Source of the DNA: CALGFI01 sp963786805
GTDB taxonomy: Bacteria; Actinomycetota; UBA4738; HRBIN12
NCBI GenBank assembly: GCA_963786805.1
Contig: CAWBAK010000004.1
Coordinates: 124,001-188,000 of the forward strand
Length of the DNA stretch: 64,000 bases
Direction of reading: 5' to 3'
Shown here piece after piece: positions 30,418 to 39,240 of the stretch (position 1 is the stretch's first letter; every line of letters begins with the position of its first letter). A program made the translations under genes and the position numbers. The notes beneath the pieces are model-generated. The model was not told where the DNA came from. It did no database searches and was given only the letters and a program-made list of their open reading frames with translations.

Positions 30418-31565
30418 CCCGATGGGCCCCACAGCCGATCTGCCACGTCCGCGACGAGCTCGAGCTTGCGCCATTGCGTCTCCTCGTCGATCTCGTTGCC
30501 GACCATCACGCTCGCGAACCCGCATTGCGGGCTGATCGCGAAGCGCTCCATGTCGCCGCCGAGGAATGACGCCGCATGTTCCATCCGCCGCAGCAGCTCG
30601 TCCCCGTCCTCGAGCACCGGGGTCTTCGTCGACACGATGCCCATGACCATGACGGCGCCTTCGCGCAGGAACCGCACGGGCTCGAAGCCGCCGTCCCGCC
30701 CGAGGTCGTCCCACTCGACGAGGAACGCGTCGTACGGCAACTGACCGAAGACGCGATCGGCGACGTGATCGAGCGAGCCTTCACACATCCACGACGAGCG
30801 GTAGTTCCCGCGGCAGATGTGGAGCGCGACCGTCACGTCGTCCGGTATGTCCTCCAGAACGGCGATGTCCGCGGCGATAGCGGAGTCCAGCAGCGTGTCG
30901 ACGTCGTGACCGTGATCCTCGAACCGCGCGACCCACGCCGGGTCGACCAGGTATGGGTAGAGCGGGAAGTCGAACTGGATCTGTGTAGACCCCGCTTTGA
31001 TCGCGTCCGCGACGAGGCCGCGCTCGATCTCGATCGCGTGGGCGACGAACTCCTCGAGAGAGCTGTATCCGGAGGTGACGCCCGGCTTGAAGGAGAACGG
31101 GTGACCGAAGATGGACGGTGCGGGGAAGGTCACCTTGAAGGGGTGACCGCCGGCCACCTCGGCCATGAAGGCGGCCTCCCGGGTTGCCGGCGAGTCGACC
31201 GGCTTCAGGCGATCCACGATCTCGTGGACCGCGAGCGGCATGTCCTCGCCGTCCGCGTTGCGGAAATGCACCACGTTGTCCGTGCGGAACCCCTCGACCG
31301 CGTCGTAGAAGGAGTTGAGGAACATCCACCGCCGGAACTCCCCATCGGTCACGACGTCGAGGCCGATGTCGATCTGTCGCTGCACCGCGTCGCGGATCGC
31401 GTCGTCCTCGATGTGGGTCAGCGAGCTCCGGTCCTTCGCACGCTCCTCGTTCAGGACGGCAGAGTGGCCCTCCTCGTAGAAGGCCTCGACCGCCCGACGG
31501 AGCGTGGGCGGGCGAAGGAGTGAGCCGACGACCTCGGCGCGTGCGGGACGTCGTGGAGGGATCAC
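30414..31565 (-). CDS. cobalamin-independent methionine synthase-like protein (MetE C-terminal domain only)
   Basis: 383 residues from GTG 31565. Single TIM barrel of the Met_synt_2/MetE-C family, beginning AEVVGSLLRPPTLRRAV, with DIGLDVVTDGEFRRWMF and zinc-ligand candidates His and Cys in LHICRGNYRSSW and Cys in ISPQCGFASV. Lacking the N-terminal half of MetE, it belongs to the short family that transfers methyl or similar groups using simple donors; the real donor is not known. It is bracketed by an inverted pair of tiny paralogous genes. Confidence 0.85.
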   Translation of the reverse strand: MIPPRRPARAEVVGSLLRPPTLRRAVEAFYEEGHSAVLNEERAKDRSSLTHIEDDAIRDAVQRQIDIGLDVVTDGEFRRWMFLNSFYDAVEGFRTDNVVHFRNADGEDMPLAVHEIVDRLKPVDSPATREAAFMAEVAGGHPFKVTFPAPSIFGHPFSFKPGVTSGYSSLEEFVAHAIEIERGLVADAIKAGSTQIQFDFPLYPYLVDPAWVARFEDHGHDVDTLLDSAIAADIAVLEDIPDDVTVALHICRGNYRSSWMCEGSLDHVADRVFGQLPYDAFLVEWDDLGRDGGFEPVRFLREGAVMVMGIVSTKTPVLEDGDELLRRMEHAASFLGGDMERFAISPQCGFASVMVGNEIDEETQWRKLELVADVADRLWGPSG

Positions 31566-31689
31566 GCGCGGCAGACTACCGCCGTCATCACGCCGGCGAA
31601 GGAACCCGATCGACGGGGCGGGATCGCGAGATCCTTGAGAACGCGGTCTGCATCGTGAGCGAGCAGTCGCCAGGGACTGCCCCGAGTCG

Positions 31690-31881
31690 CTATCCGACCG
31701 GACGGCCCTCCAAGAGCCACCTTCGGATCGCGTGGTAGGCGGCTCTCTCCTTCGCCGCAGGCGACAGGCTCTCGACGATCTGTTGCGCAAGCCGGTCCGC
31801 GGTTCCGGGTTCATCCGCGAGCTGCTGCCGAGCTTCATCGATCGCGAGCCGAAGTTCATCCTGGATGGCGTCGTCGGTCAT
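31690..31881 (-). CDS. tiny protein, intact paralogue of the one at 30219-30417
   Basis: 63 residues, intact. It opens MTDDAIQDELRLAIDEARQQ and ends AIRRWLLEGRPVG, mainly helical and charged. It differs from the plus-strand copy at scattered positions, most of them conservative, as expected for a selected coding sequence. ATG 31881. Function unknown; no membrane or metal motif. Confidence 0.65.
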   Translation of the reverse strand: MTDDAIQDELRLAIDEARQQLADEPGTADRLAQQIVESLSPAAKERAAYHAIRRWLLEGRPVG

Positions 31882-32028
31882 CGACCGAAGCGTACGCGGA
31901 GAGTGGTTGCTCATTCGCCAAACTATGGCTACGAATGATGTCGTCTGTGAGAAGTGCGGGGACCGAGCGCTCCGCGAGAGCAAGGCTTTCCAGGCGGTAC
32001 TGCGTCACCAAACCGGCGGCCGGACCCG

Positions 32029-32709
32029 TCAGCTCGGCTGCGCTGGATCGGTGAACCGTGCCGGCTTGTGGCTGCCGTCACAGAACGGCTTGTTCTGCGA
32101 GTGCCCGCACCGACAGAGTGTCTGTCGGTTGCGCACCTCGTACGGCGCACCGTCCTCCGAGACGATCGGGATGCCGCCGCGCACCCAGTACGACGCGTTC
32201 GGTTCGACGCCGATCGACGGCTCGAGCGCCGGCTCCACCGTCGTGCCCGGATCGACGGACTCCGCATACGTCAGCCGCCCTGACGGACAGCGGTGGACCA
32301 TCGCCACGAATTGCGCGCGCGCATCCTCGTCGTCGGCGTCGCCCGCGAGCTCCCAGACATCGGTCCGCCGGTTCCTGCAGAAGCCGGCTGTCGTGCAGAG
32401 CGAGCCATCGTCGTACAGGATGACGCCGTTCCCCTCCCATGGTGAACGGCGCGCCGCCGTGGGCCCACGGTCGGCGGTCTCTGCGCCTACGAACGAGATG
32501 CGTTCGCACGCGTGGTCGCAGAATGGCTTCTCTGCCGATTCGCCGCACCGACACAGCTCGTAGCTCTCGGCCACGGCGAAGTCCGGTCCTTCGTCCCAGT
32601 CGATGGGCTCGCCTTGCTCGGTCTTGACGATCGCCGTTCGAAGCAGGCGAACACCGCCCTCGACTCGGTAGGGACCCTTCCCCACGACGACGATCCTCAT
32701 CCGCGACAC
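32029..32709 (-). CDS. iron-sulfur protein: CDGSH - Fer4_19 - CDGSH
   Basis: 226 residues from GTG 32709 (AAGG five bases upstream). First CDGSH-like motif CRCGESAEKPFCDHAC (Cys53, 55, 64 and Cys68 where His is usual). A middle Fer4_19 segment has CTTAGFC and HRCPSGRLTY. The C-terminal canonical motif is CRCGHSQNKPFCDGSH (Cys199, 201, 210, His214). Such proteins carry 2Fe-2S and 3Fe/4Fe clusters and are thought to handle electrons or iron-sulfur clusters in the cytoplasm. No partner gene is adjacent. Confidence 0.9.
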   Translation of the reverse strand: MSRMRIVVVGKGPYRVEGGVRLLRTAIVKTEQGEPIDWDEGPDFAVAESYELCRCGESAEKPFCDHACERISFVGAETADRGPTAARRSPWEGNGVILYDDGSLCTTAGFCRNRRTDVWELAGDADDEDARAQFVAMVHRCPSGRLTYAESVDPGTTVEPALEPSIGVEPNASYWVRGGIPIVSEDGAPYEVRNRQTLCRCGHSQNKPFCDGSHKPARFTDPAQPS

Positions 32710-32723
32710 GACGGCCTTCGACG

Positions 32724-33233
32724 CTAGGACGTGGGGGGGACTTCGACGACGCGGCCGGTCTCTGCGCCGAAGTCCCAGAGGTCGATCCCCGGCGGTTCGA
32801 TGCCGAGCGCCGTGAGCGCGGTGCAGATCTGGCTCCGATGATCGGTTCCGTGGTGCACGACCTGCGCGAGCCGGATGCCGGTCGCGGCGTGGGTCTCGGT
32901 TCCGTCGTCGTTGCGCCCGATGAGGGTGGCGTCCGGATCGGGATCCTGCGTCAAGATCTGCGACCAGAGGGCGCCGTGGCGTTCCATCGCGGCCCTGAGC
33001 GCAGGCAGGTCCAGGTGATCCTCGTCGATGCGATGCGAGTCATCACCGGTCACCCGGAACAGGTACCAGGCGTCGGACCCGACGAGGTGACGCTGCGTGT
33101 CGAGGATGGAGCCATAGGTCCCGGGGACGGTGGTCCCCAGCTGCTCCGAGCTGAGCTCGAGGCATACATCGAGCAACCGCAGCGACGCCCACACGTGGTG
33201 CGCGAACGCATCATCGAGCAGGGACTTGTTCAT
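32724..33233 (-). CDS. DinB-family putative metal-dependent enzyme
   Basis: 169 residues from ATG 33233. Four-helix DinB/MDMPI-type protein with the three expected metal His positions: ILDTQRHLVGSDAWYL, and VVHHGTDHRSQICTAL near residue 135. Relatives include thiol (mycothiol/bacillithiol)-dependent transferases and isomerases; the specific reaction is unknown. The next gene downstream (CDGSH protein) starts 14 nt after its stop. Confidence 0.88.
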   Translation of the reverse strand: MNKSLLDDAFAHHVWASLRLLDVCLELSSEQLGTTVPGTYGSILDTQRHLVGSDAWYLFRVTGDDSHRIDEDHLDLPALRAAMERHGALWSQILTQDPDPDATLIGRNDDGTETHAATGIRLAQVVHHGTDHRSQICTALTALGIEPPGIDLWDFGAETGRVVEVPPTS

Positions 33234-33330
33234 CCGGTGACCGTAACAGACTCGTGGAGCGCGCTCCCAGGGCCTCGCGCACCCAACACCGGCGGCCGTG
33301 CTCTGCCGATCCTGGCGCTGATCGGTGAGC

Positions 33331-33690
33331 CTAGGTTGCGGGCTTGGCGTAGTCGGCGATCTCCTTTGAGAAGTCCACGCCCACATACGGCTCGTCGCCG
33401 ATGACCCACGCATCGTGCCCTGGCTGGATCTCGTTCGCATCGCCGGGACCGACCTCGAACTCCGATCCGTCGTTCATCGCGACGTGGAGCCGACCAGAGA
33501 TGCCGTACCCGGTGTGATGCACCATGCACGAGTCGGTCCCGACGATCGGCTTCACGTCGTTCGACCACCGCCAGCCCGGCTCGAACCTCGCCCGCCCGAT
33601 CGTGACCGAGCCGACCTTCACAACCTGGATCATCCCGTGCTCGAACTTCCGCGTCTCGCCGGCTTCCACATTCATGACCTCGCCTGCCAT
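33331..33690 (-). CDS. cupin-domain protein
   Basis: 119 residues. ATG 33690 is placed by GGGAGG six bases upstream; an in-frame ATG 30 nt earlier lacks a site. Small beta-barrel: GRARFEPGWRW, MVHHTGYGISGRLHVAM and DANEIQPGHDAWVIGDEP show the two cupin motif strands with His pairs for metal. Binding partner or substrate unknown. It is separated from DinB by 97 nt. Confidence 0.85.
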   Translation of the reverse strand: MAGEVMNVEAGETRKFEHGMIQVVKVGSVTIGRARFEPGWRWSNDVKPIVGTDSCMVHHTGYGISGRLHVAMNDGSEFEVGPGDANEIQPGHDAWVIGDEPYVGVDFSKEIADYAKPAT

Positions 33691-33773
33691 CAACGCCCTC
33701 CCATCGTTTCGTCCTGTCAAGCGTCACCGAACGGCGACACACGCAGCGTACTTGGTATGCGGTCCGGTCGCTG

Positions 33774-34952
33774 TCAGGGCGGATCCCAGCGCACCCAGGT
33801 GGAGTCGGGGGCGCGGAACTCCCAGCCGGACAGCGTGGCCGGCCGCTCGGGGTCGAGCCGGAGGTTCGGGAGCCGATCGAGCAGGGTCTCGAGCGACACG
33901 CGCGCGAGGTGGCGGCCGAACCACGCCCCGAGACAGAAGTGCGTCCCGACCGCGAAGGCGAGATGCGCGCCCTCCTTGCGATGGATGTCGAACCGGTCCG
34001 GATCGGTGAACCGGCGCGGATCGCGGTTCGCCGACGAGAGCACCGCGCCGATCAACGCTTCCTGCTCGAGCGTCACGCCGGCGAGCTCGGTTTCCTGCGT
34101 CGTCTGCCGGGTCGAGGTTCCGACCGGGCCCGCCCATCGAAGGGTCTCCTCGACCGCGTGCTTGATCAAGGAGCGGTCGGCGCGGACCTCCTCGAGCTGC
34201 TCGGGATGCGAACCGAGCGCGATCATCGCGAGTGCGATCAGGTCGCGCGGCTCCTGCAGACCCCCGGAGAGCATGAGCTTGGTGTTCGCGACGATCTCGT
34301 CGCGGGTCATCGTCTCGTCCGTCCGGTCGTGATGCAGCATCCACGACAGGACCGAGCCGTCCGGCTGCTGTTGGAGGCGATCCAGGACGTGCTCGATCGC
34401 CTCGCCGAGCGCGCCGCTCGCCTCGTCGGCGGGAGCCTGCTTCGCCGGGTCGCCCTCGAAGTTCGCGAGCCCGGGCATCAGGCCCACGTTCCACCGCAGG
34501 AGGTCCTCCCACGGGACCTCGTCCAGGCCGAGCATGAACCGGAGCGACCGCACGCTCATCGGGTCGGCGAACTCCTGGAACAGGTCGCACTCCCCGCGCG
34601 ACTCGAATCCGTCGACCAGCTCGTGCGCGAGCTTGGGGATCATCCCCTGCGTGCGCTCCTCGACGTCGCGAGGGCGGAACGGCGGCTCGACGATCGTGCG
34701 GACCCGCCGTTGGTCCGGCCCTTCCGAGCCGAGCATGTTGACGCCCATCGTCCGATTCAGCGTCGAGGGCTCGGTCGCCCCGGTGAACACCTCGGGGTTG
34801 AGATCGACGAAGCGGACGTCCTCGTACCGCGTGACGAGCCAGAGCTGCACGGCGGGAACCCAGCTCACCGGCTCCTGCTCGCGGAGCCGCTCGTACGCGG
34901 GGTACGGATCGCGTTCGAGCTCTTCGAGCGTGACCTGCTCGCCGACGGTCAT
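33774..34952 (-). CDS. cytochrome P450
   Basis: 392 residues; ATG 34952 (MTVGEQVTLEEL). Heme thiolate region FAVGTHFCLGAWFGRHLA with Cys, the K-helix Glu-x-x-Arg in EETLRWAGP, and the I-helix stretch LMLSGGLQEPRDLIA. The last departs from the usual A/G-Gx(D/E)T because the Thr is replaced by Pro-Arg. Soluble bacterial P450 using ferredoxin and reductase; the Rieske ferredoxin/reductase pair 22 kb away could donate but this is a guess. Divergent from the SDR gene. Confidence 0.95.
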   Translation of the reverse strand: MTVGEQVTLEELERDPYPAYERLREQEPVSWVPAVQLWLVTRYEDVRFVDLNPEVFTGATEPSTLNRTMGVNMLGSEGPDQRRVRTIVEPPFRPRDVEERTQGMIPKLAHELVDGFESRGECDLFQEFADPMSVRSLRFMLGLDEVPWEDLLRWNVGLMPGLANFEGDPAKQAPADEASGALGEAIEHVLDRLQQQPDGSVLSWMLHHDRTDETMTRDEIVANTKLMLSGGLQEPRDLIALAMIALGSHPEQLEEVRADRSLIKHAVEETLRWAGPVGTSTRQTTQETELAGVTLEQEALIGAVLSSANRDPRRFTDPDRFDIHRKEGAHLAFAVGTHFCLGAWFGRHLARVSLETLLDRLPNLRLDPERPATLSGWEFRAPDSTWVRWDPP

Positions 34953-35044
34953 CGGTGGTGCTGTTCTCCTTCCGCACACTCGCGGCGCTCCAGGCGGTTG
35001 GGTATCTTGCGCCCGAACGAACGAGGCGGGCAAGGCGGAGGCGC

Positions 35045-35845
35045 ATGAGACTCGAAGGCAAGGTCGCGATCGTCAGCGGTGGCGGAACCGGCATCGGCGC
35101 TGCGACGGCGCGTCGGTTCGCAGCGCAAGGCGCGAAGGTCGTCGTCACCGGCCGCCGTCCGGAGCCGCTCGAGGCCATCGCGGCCGAGACGCAGGGACTC
35201 GCCGTTCCCGGTGACGTCACCGATCCGAATCACGCGGTCGAAGCCGTGCGCGCCGCCGTCGACGCGTTCGGCGGCCTCGACGTCGTCGTTGCGAACGCGG
35301 GCGTGGGGTTCGGCGGCTCGGCGGCCGAGGTCGACGACGAGCGATGGCAGCGCACCCTCGACGTGAACGTGAACGGCGTACTCTTCCTCGTGCGCGCCGC
35401 GCTCCCCCAACTCCTCTCGCGCGGCGCCGGCTCGATCGTGATCGTCTCGAGCGTCTCCGGACTCCAGAGCGTGTCGAACTCGGTGGCGTACGACACCTCG
35501 AAGACTGCCGTGCTCGGGCTGATGCGTTCGGTGGCGGTCGAGTACGGGCCGAGCGGCATCCGTGCGAACGCCGTGTGCCCGGGCTGGGTCGTCACGCCGA
35601 TGGGCGACGAGTCGATGGACGACCTCGCCGCCCAACGGGGGATCACTCGCGAGGAGGCGTACCGGCTCGCCACGGCGCCGGTGCCCCTGCGCCGCCCCGG
35701 AACGGCGGACGAGATCGCCTCGTGCTGTTTGTTCCTCGCGAGCGACGAGTCCTCGATCGTGACCGGCACCCTGCTGGTCGCCGACGGTGGCGGGACGGCG
35801 GTCGACATCGCCTCGATCGCGTTCGACGAGAGCCAGGGTTCCTGA
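35045..35845 (+). CDS. short-chain dehydrogenase/reductase (SDR)
   Basis: 266 residues from ATG 35045 with GGAGG close upstream. NAD(P) loop SGGGTGIGAATA, structural NAG in VVANAGVGFGG, and active site SIVIVSSVSG with YDTSK. The final segment LLVADGGGTAVDI fits classical SDRs. Oxidises a hydroxyl to a keto group or the reverse; substrate unknown. It shares a 92-nt divergent promoter region with the P450. Confidence 0.95.
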   Translation: MRLEGKVAIVSGGGTGIGAATARRFAAQGAKVVVTGRRPEPLEAIAAETQGLAVPGDVTDPNHAVEAVRAAVDAFGGLDVVVANAGVGFGGSAAEVDDERWQRTLDVNVNGVLFLVRAALPQLLSRGAGSIVIVSSVSGLQSVSNSVAYDTSKTAVLGLMRSVAVEYGPSGIRANAVCPGWVVTPMGDESMDDLAAQRGITREEAYRLATAPVPLRRPGTADEIASCCLFLASDESSIVTGTLLVADGGGTAVDIASIAFDESQGS

Positions 35846-35849
35846 CCGC

Positions 35850-36793
35850 TCACATCGCGGCGACGCGGTCGACGACCTCGCGACAGAACGTCGGGAACTC
35901 GTCCCGCCGGTCGATGAACTGCGATGGCTTGATGCAGATCGTCGTGAACCCGCGTTCGAGCTGAGCTGGGATCGACGCGAGCGCCTCGCCCAGGTCGGCC
36001 GTGGACGTGGCATCGGGAAAGCGTCCTCGGGTTCCACCGACCATCTCGAGCTCGGACACATCCCGGCCCGCGTCGGCCATCCCGCGGCGGAGCCGCTCGA
36101 GATCCTCGTCCGTGGGCGAGCCGAGCGGGTTGAACCCGCTTCCGTACTCGACGATCCGACGGAGGAGCCGGTCGTGCAGTCGCTGTCCTCCGAACCACAG
36201 CGCGGGCCCCTCCGGACGGAACGGCTTCGGCTCGAGGGAGACTCCGAGAACCGGTAGTGCCGGCCCTCGAACGACGCGGGCGAGTCTCGCCACAGCGCGC
36301 GCCAGGCCTCGAGATGCTCGTCGAGGAGGTCGCCGCGCCGCTCGAACGGCACGCCGAGCGCGTCGTACTCGGCGCGGTGCCAGCTCACGGTCGGCTGGAC
36401 GACCAGGCGCCCTTCGGAGAGAAGGTCCAGCGTCGCGAGCTGCTTCGCGAGCAGGACCGGATGGCGGAGCGGCGCGATGATCGAGCTCGCGACGAGCCGC
36501 AGCCGGGTGGTCGCCGAGGCGACCGCGCTCAACAGGACGAGCGCGTCGGGCCACGGGGTCGCGGGATCCTGGTTGCCCGGCAGCGCGTAGTCGCGAGGGT
36601 TCTCCGGAACGCCCTCCGCGTCCGAACCCCGGCCGAGCGCGACGTGCTCGCTCACCATCACCGCGTCGAAGCCGGCCGCCTCGGCCTCGGCCGCCATCGC
36701 GACGAGCGAGCGGAGATCGCTCGGAGGGACGAGCGTGTGGTTCTCGCTCAGGATGAGGACGAGGCGGGGCTCCGCCCCGCCTCGTCCCGCCAC
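35850..36793 (-). CDS. luciferase-like (LLM) F420- or flavin-dependent oxidoreductase (one frame break)
   Basis: About 314 residues. N-terminus LVLILSENHTLVPPSDLRSL with the typical VMVSEHV; middle GRLVVQPTVSWHRAEYDALG; after a one-base break near 36240 it resumes with PALWFGGQRLHDRLLRRIVE and ends REVVDRVAAM. The F420 subclass is likely from overall pattern, but the cofactor is not proven. Start GTG 36793 lies 46 nt inside the 3' end of the permease gene, over a very strong hairpin. Confidence 0.85.
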
Positions 36794-38289
36794 CGTCGAG
36801 CGCCTAGCGCCGAGTGGAGGTCCGACAGAGCCCGGCTCGCGGGCTCGCGACCCCTGACCGCGACCATGTAGAGGAGCCCGAGCGCGAACCAGATCACGGC
36901 CGCCCACGGCGCGAGCAGGATCGGGCTCGTCACCTTGTAGAACGATCCGAAGATCCCTGCCGCCGTGATCGCGGTGCCCAAGATCGCGGCGAGGACCAGC
37001 CCCGTCCGGCCCTCGTCGTCGCCCACGCCGCGAAGAGCTCCGATCGACATCAGGAGATACACGACCAGGAGCGCGAACCCGCCGAAGGTGGAACACCACA
37101 CGAAGACCGAGAAGTAGTGCGGGAGCCCTGGCAGCGCGAGCAGCGACTCGTTGAACTCGGACACGGCGATGAGGATCGCCTGGATCGCGATCAGCAGCAC
37201 GATCGCCCCCACCGGCGTCCCGTACTTGCGTGAAACGGCCGCGAGGCCGCCCGGAAGCCGGCGATCGCGAGCCATCGCGAACACCCCGCGGGTCGAGGCC
37301 ACCGCCGCGCCGACGTACACCGCGAGCATGTCGAGGAACACGACGACCAACAGGACCTTCAGCCAGAAGTCGGATCCCGACGGGCTCCCCGGCGCGCCGA
37401 GCGCGAACAGCGGCGCCCCCGCGACGTCGGGGCTCGTGATGACGGCGAGGTCGAACCCGAACCCCGCGACCTCCACGTAGGCCGCGATCAGGTAGAAGAT
37501 CGAGACGATCATGACCGCGCCGAGCACCGCACGCGGGATCGAACGCTTCGGCTCCGCGGTCTCCTCGGCCAGGTTCGCCGCCGTCTCGAACCCGACGAAG
37601 ATCAGGACGCCGTACAGGACGCCGAACAAGATCCCGCTGAACCCGCCGGACGGCGATGGGTCGAAGGCCTTCGCGATGTCGTTGCCACTGCCGAGGTCCC
37701 CGATCACCGTGACGAAGAAGATCAGGACCACGGCGATCGAGATCAGGGCGAGCGTGAGCTGAACGCGCGTCGAGATCTGCACGCCGAAGAACAGGACGGC
37801 GAACAGCCCGAGCGCGAAGATCGAATCCCACAGCCAGATCGGCAGGTCGAGGTCGATCTCGAGGACCGGCAGCAGGTTGTCGTGCACGTATCCGCCCAAC
37901 AGGACACCGAGCCCGGTCGTGAGGATGATCGTGCCGCCGTAGTAGAGCCACCCGGAGGCGGCTCCGATCGTCTTGCCGAGCCCGTTCGAGACGTAGTCGT
38001 AGAGCGAGCCGGCGGCATGGATCCGCTTCGCGTACTGCGCCACGATCCAGCCGAGCGCGAAGACACCCACCGCCGCCAGGAGCACGGCGAGGGGCGCGGA
38101 GGTTCCGGCGCCCCGCCCCGCCGCGTTCACGCCGATGATCAGCGGGATGATGAACGCCGCGCTGAAGACCGGACCCATGAAGCCGACGGACTGCGCGAGC
38201 ACGTCGACCAGCTTCAGCTTCTTCCCGCCGAGACGCTCGTACCCCTCGGTCGCCGAGTGCGTCTCCGACATCGTGTGTTGCTCTGTCAC
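36748..38289 (-). CDS. APC-family amino acid permease
   Basis: 513 residues, about 12 membrane helices. Helix 1 motif VDVLAQSVGFMGPVFSA and the helix 6-7 region GFETAANLAEETAEPKRSIP mark the amino acid-polyamine-organocation family. GTG 38289 has GGGGAG and GAGGAGG upstream. Downstream of the HpaE/HpaD-like genes on the same strand (50-nt gap), so it may import the aromatic amino acid or amine they degrade. The C-terminal 20 residues overlap the luciferase-like gene. Confidence 0.92.
   Translation of the reverse strand: MTEQHTMSETHSATEGYERLGGKKLKLVDVLAQSVGFMGPVFSAAFIIPLIIGVNAAGRGAGTSAPLAVLLAAVGVFALGWIVAQYAKRIHAAGSLYDYVSNGLGKTIGAASGWLYYGGTIILTTGLGVLLGGYVHDNLLPVLEIDLDLPIWLWDSIFALGLFAVLFFGVQISTRVQLTLALISIAVVLIFFVTVIGDLGSGNDIAKAFDPSPSGGFSGILFGVLYGVLIFVGFETAANLAEETAEPKRSIPRAVLGAVMIVSIFYLIAAYVEVAGFGFDLAVITSPDVAGAPLFALGAPGSPSGSDFWLKVLLVVVFLDMLAVYVGAAVASTRGVFAMARDRRLPGGLAAVSRKYGTPVGAIVLLIAIQAILIAVSEFNESLLALPGLPHYFSVFVWCSTFGGFALLVVYLLMSIGALRGVGDDEGRTGLVLAAILGTAITAAGIFGSFYKVTSPILLAPWAAVIWFALGLLYMVAVRGREPASRALSDLHSALGARRWRDEAGRSPASSSS
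36757..36787. repeat. 14-bp perfect hairpin with 3-nt loop
   Basis: GGACGAGGCGGGGC (36757-36770), loop TCC, GCCCCGCCTCGTCC (36774-36787). It sits in the overlap of the permease 3' end and the luciferase-like gene start. It could act as a terminator for the permease message or mask the start of the next gene. No U-tract is present on the minus strand. Confidence 0.75.
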
Positions 38290-38338
38290 GACTCCCCCCT
38301 CCTCGTCGTGCGTTGGTCGATTCTTACCTTTGTGCGAG

Positions 38339-39223
38339 CTACCCGGTCCAGCCGGCGAGCGGCCGTTCGAACCACACGTGCACCTGCCCCGTCCCGACCG
38401 AGGCCTCGTACTCGCTGAACCGCTCCCCCGGAGCCGTGCACGAGCGCCCGCCGATGGCCGAGGCCATCATCAGGTAATGACCGAAATGCCCCTCCGGGTA
38501 GGCCTTGCGGTACTCGGGCATGTTGTCGATCACGCCTGCATGGTCGCCCTTCTCCATCATGTCGAGGACCTTCATGTCGGCCTCGTAGTACTTGTGGTCG
38601 TAGATGTTGTCCGGCGCCTTCTGGCTCTCGCGCTGCCGCAGGTCCTTGAAGTTGAAGAACCGGTGCGTCATGCCGCCCGACGCAAGCAGAACCACGCGCC
38701 GGTCGCTCTCCCGAACCGCGTCCCCGATCAGCTCGCCGAACCGCAGGAAGTCCTCGGTGTCGCAGCACTGGTTGAGCGCGACGCTCAGCCACGCGGTGTC
38801 CGGGTCGCCGAGGAACGTCCAGATGTTGACCGTGCCGTAGAAGAGCGGCAGGTACGGGTCGTCGTTCGCCAGGATCCAGATGTCGTCGCGCCCGTCGGCC
38901 TGCGCCGCGATGAGCTTGGCGAGCTCGGGATCGCCCGGCATGTCGTACGGGATCTGCTTCATCCCGCGCGGGAGCTCGTGACTGGTGAACTTGCCCTGCC
39001 GCCGGTCGTGCGACGTGACGATGTGCTCGAACGTCGACTCCCAGTGCGTGTCGAACACGATCACGGCGTCCGGCTTCAGGCGATCGAGCACCTCGGACTT
39101 CAGACGGTGCAGGCCCGGGACGAGGGTGATCTCCTTGCCCTCGTTGATCTCGAGCCGGACCTCCTCCGGCAGCATGATCGTGGGGACGTGCGCGACGAGC
39201 CCCGCACCGACGATCTCACCCAT
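38339..39223 (-). CDS. class III extradiol dioxygenase, HpaD/LigB type
   Basis: 294 residues from ATG 39223 with AAGGAGG upstream. It matches homoprotocatechuate 2,3-dioxygenase (HpaD) landmarks: AHVPTIMLPEE (iron His), VIVFDTHWEST (second His), GKFTSHELPRGM and LLASGGMTHRF. Cleaves a catechol ring next to the hydroxyls using Fe(II) and O2. It is 17 nt downstream of an HpaE-like dehydrogenase gene, which supports 3,4-dihydroxyphenylacetate or a related catechol as substrate. The other Hpa genes (hydroxylase, isomerase, hydratase) are not in the window. Confidence 0.85.
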   Translation of the reverse strand: MGEIVGAGLVAHVPTIMLPEEVRLEINEGKEITLVPGLHRLKSEVLDRLKPDAVIVFDTHWESTFEHIVTSHDRRQGKFTSHELPRGMKQIPYDMPGDPELAKLIAAQADGRDDIWILANDDPYLPLFYGTVNIWTFLGDPDTAWLSVALNQCCDTEDFLRFGELIGDAVRESDRRVVLLASGGMTHRFFNFKDLRQRESQKAPDNIYDHKYYEADMKVLDMMEKGDHAGVIDNMPEYRKAYPEGHFGHYLMMASAIGGRSCTAPGERFSEYEASVGTGQVHVWFERPLAGWTG

Positions 39224-39240
39224 CAGCCATCCTCCTTGCG

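Noticed and set aside
31925..32040. Plus-strand MATNDVVCEKCGDRALRES-type peptide with CxxC
   Set aside because: Similar to the antisense of the shared promoter duplication, but short, without ribosome site and running into the CDGSH gene antisense; noted only as part of the duplication.
34949..37951. 1,000-residue minus-strand frame spanning three genes
   Set aside because: Only its middle part (luciferase-like N-terminus) is real; the rest is out-of-frame reading of the permease and of the SDR antisense.
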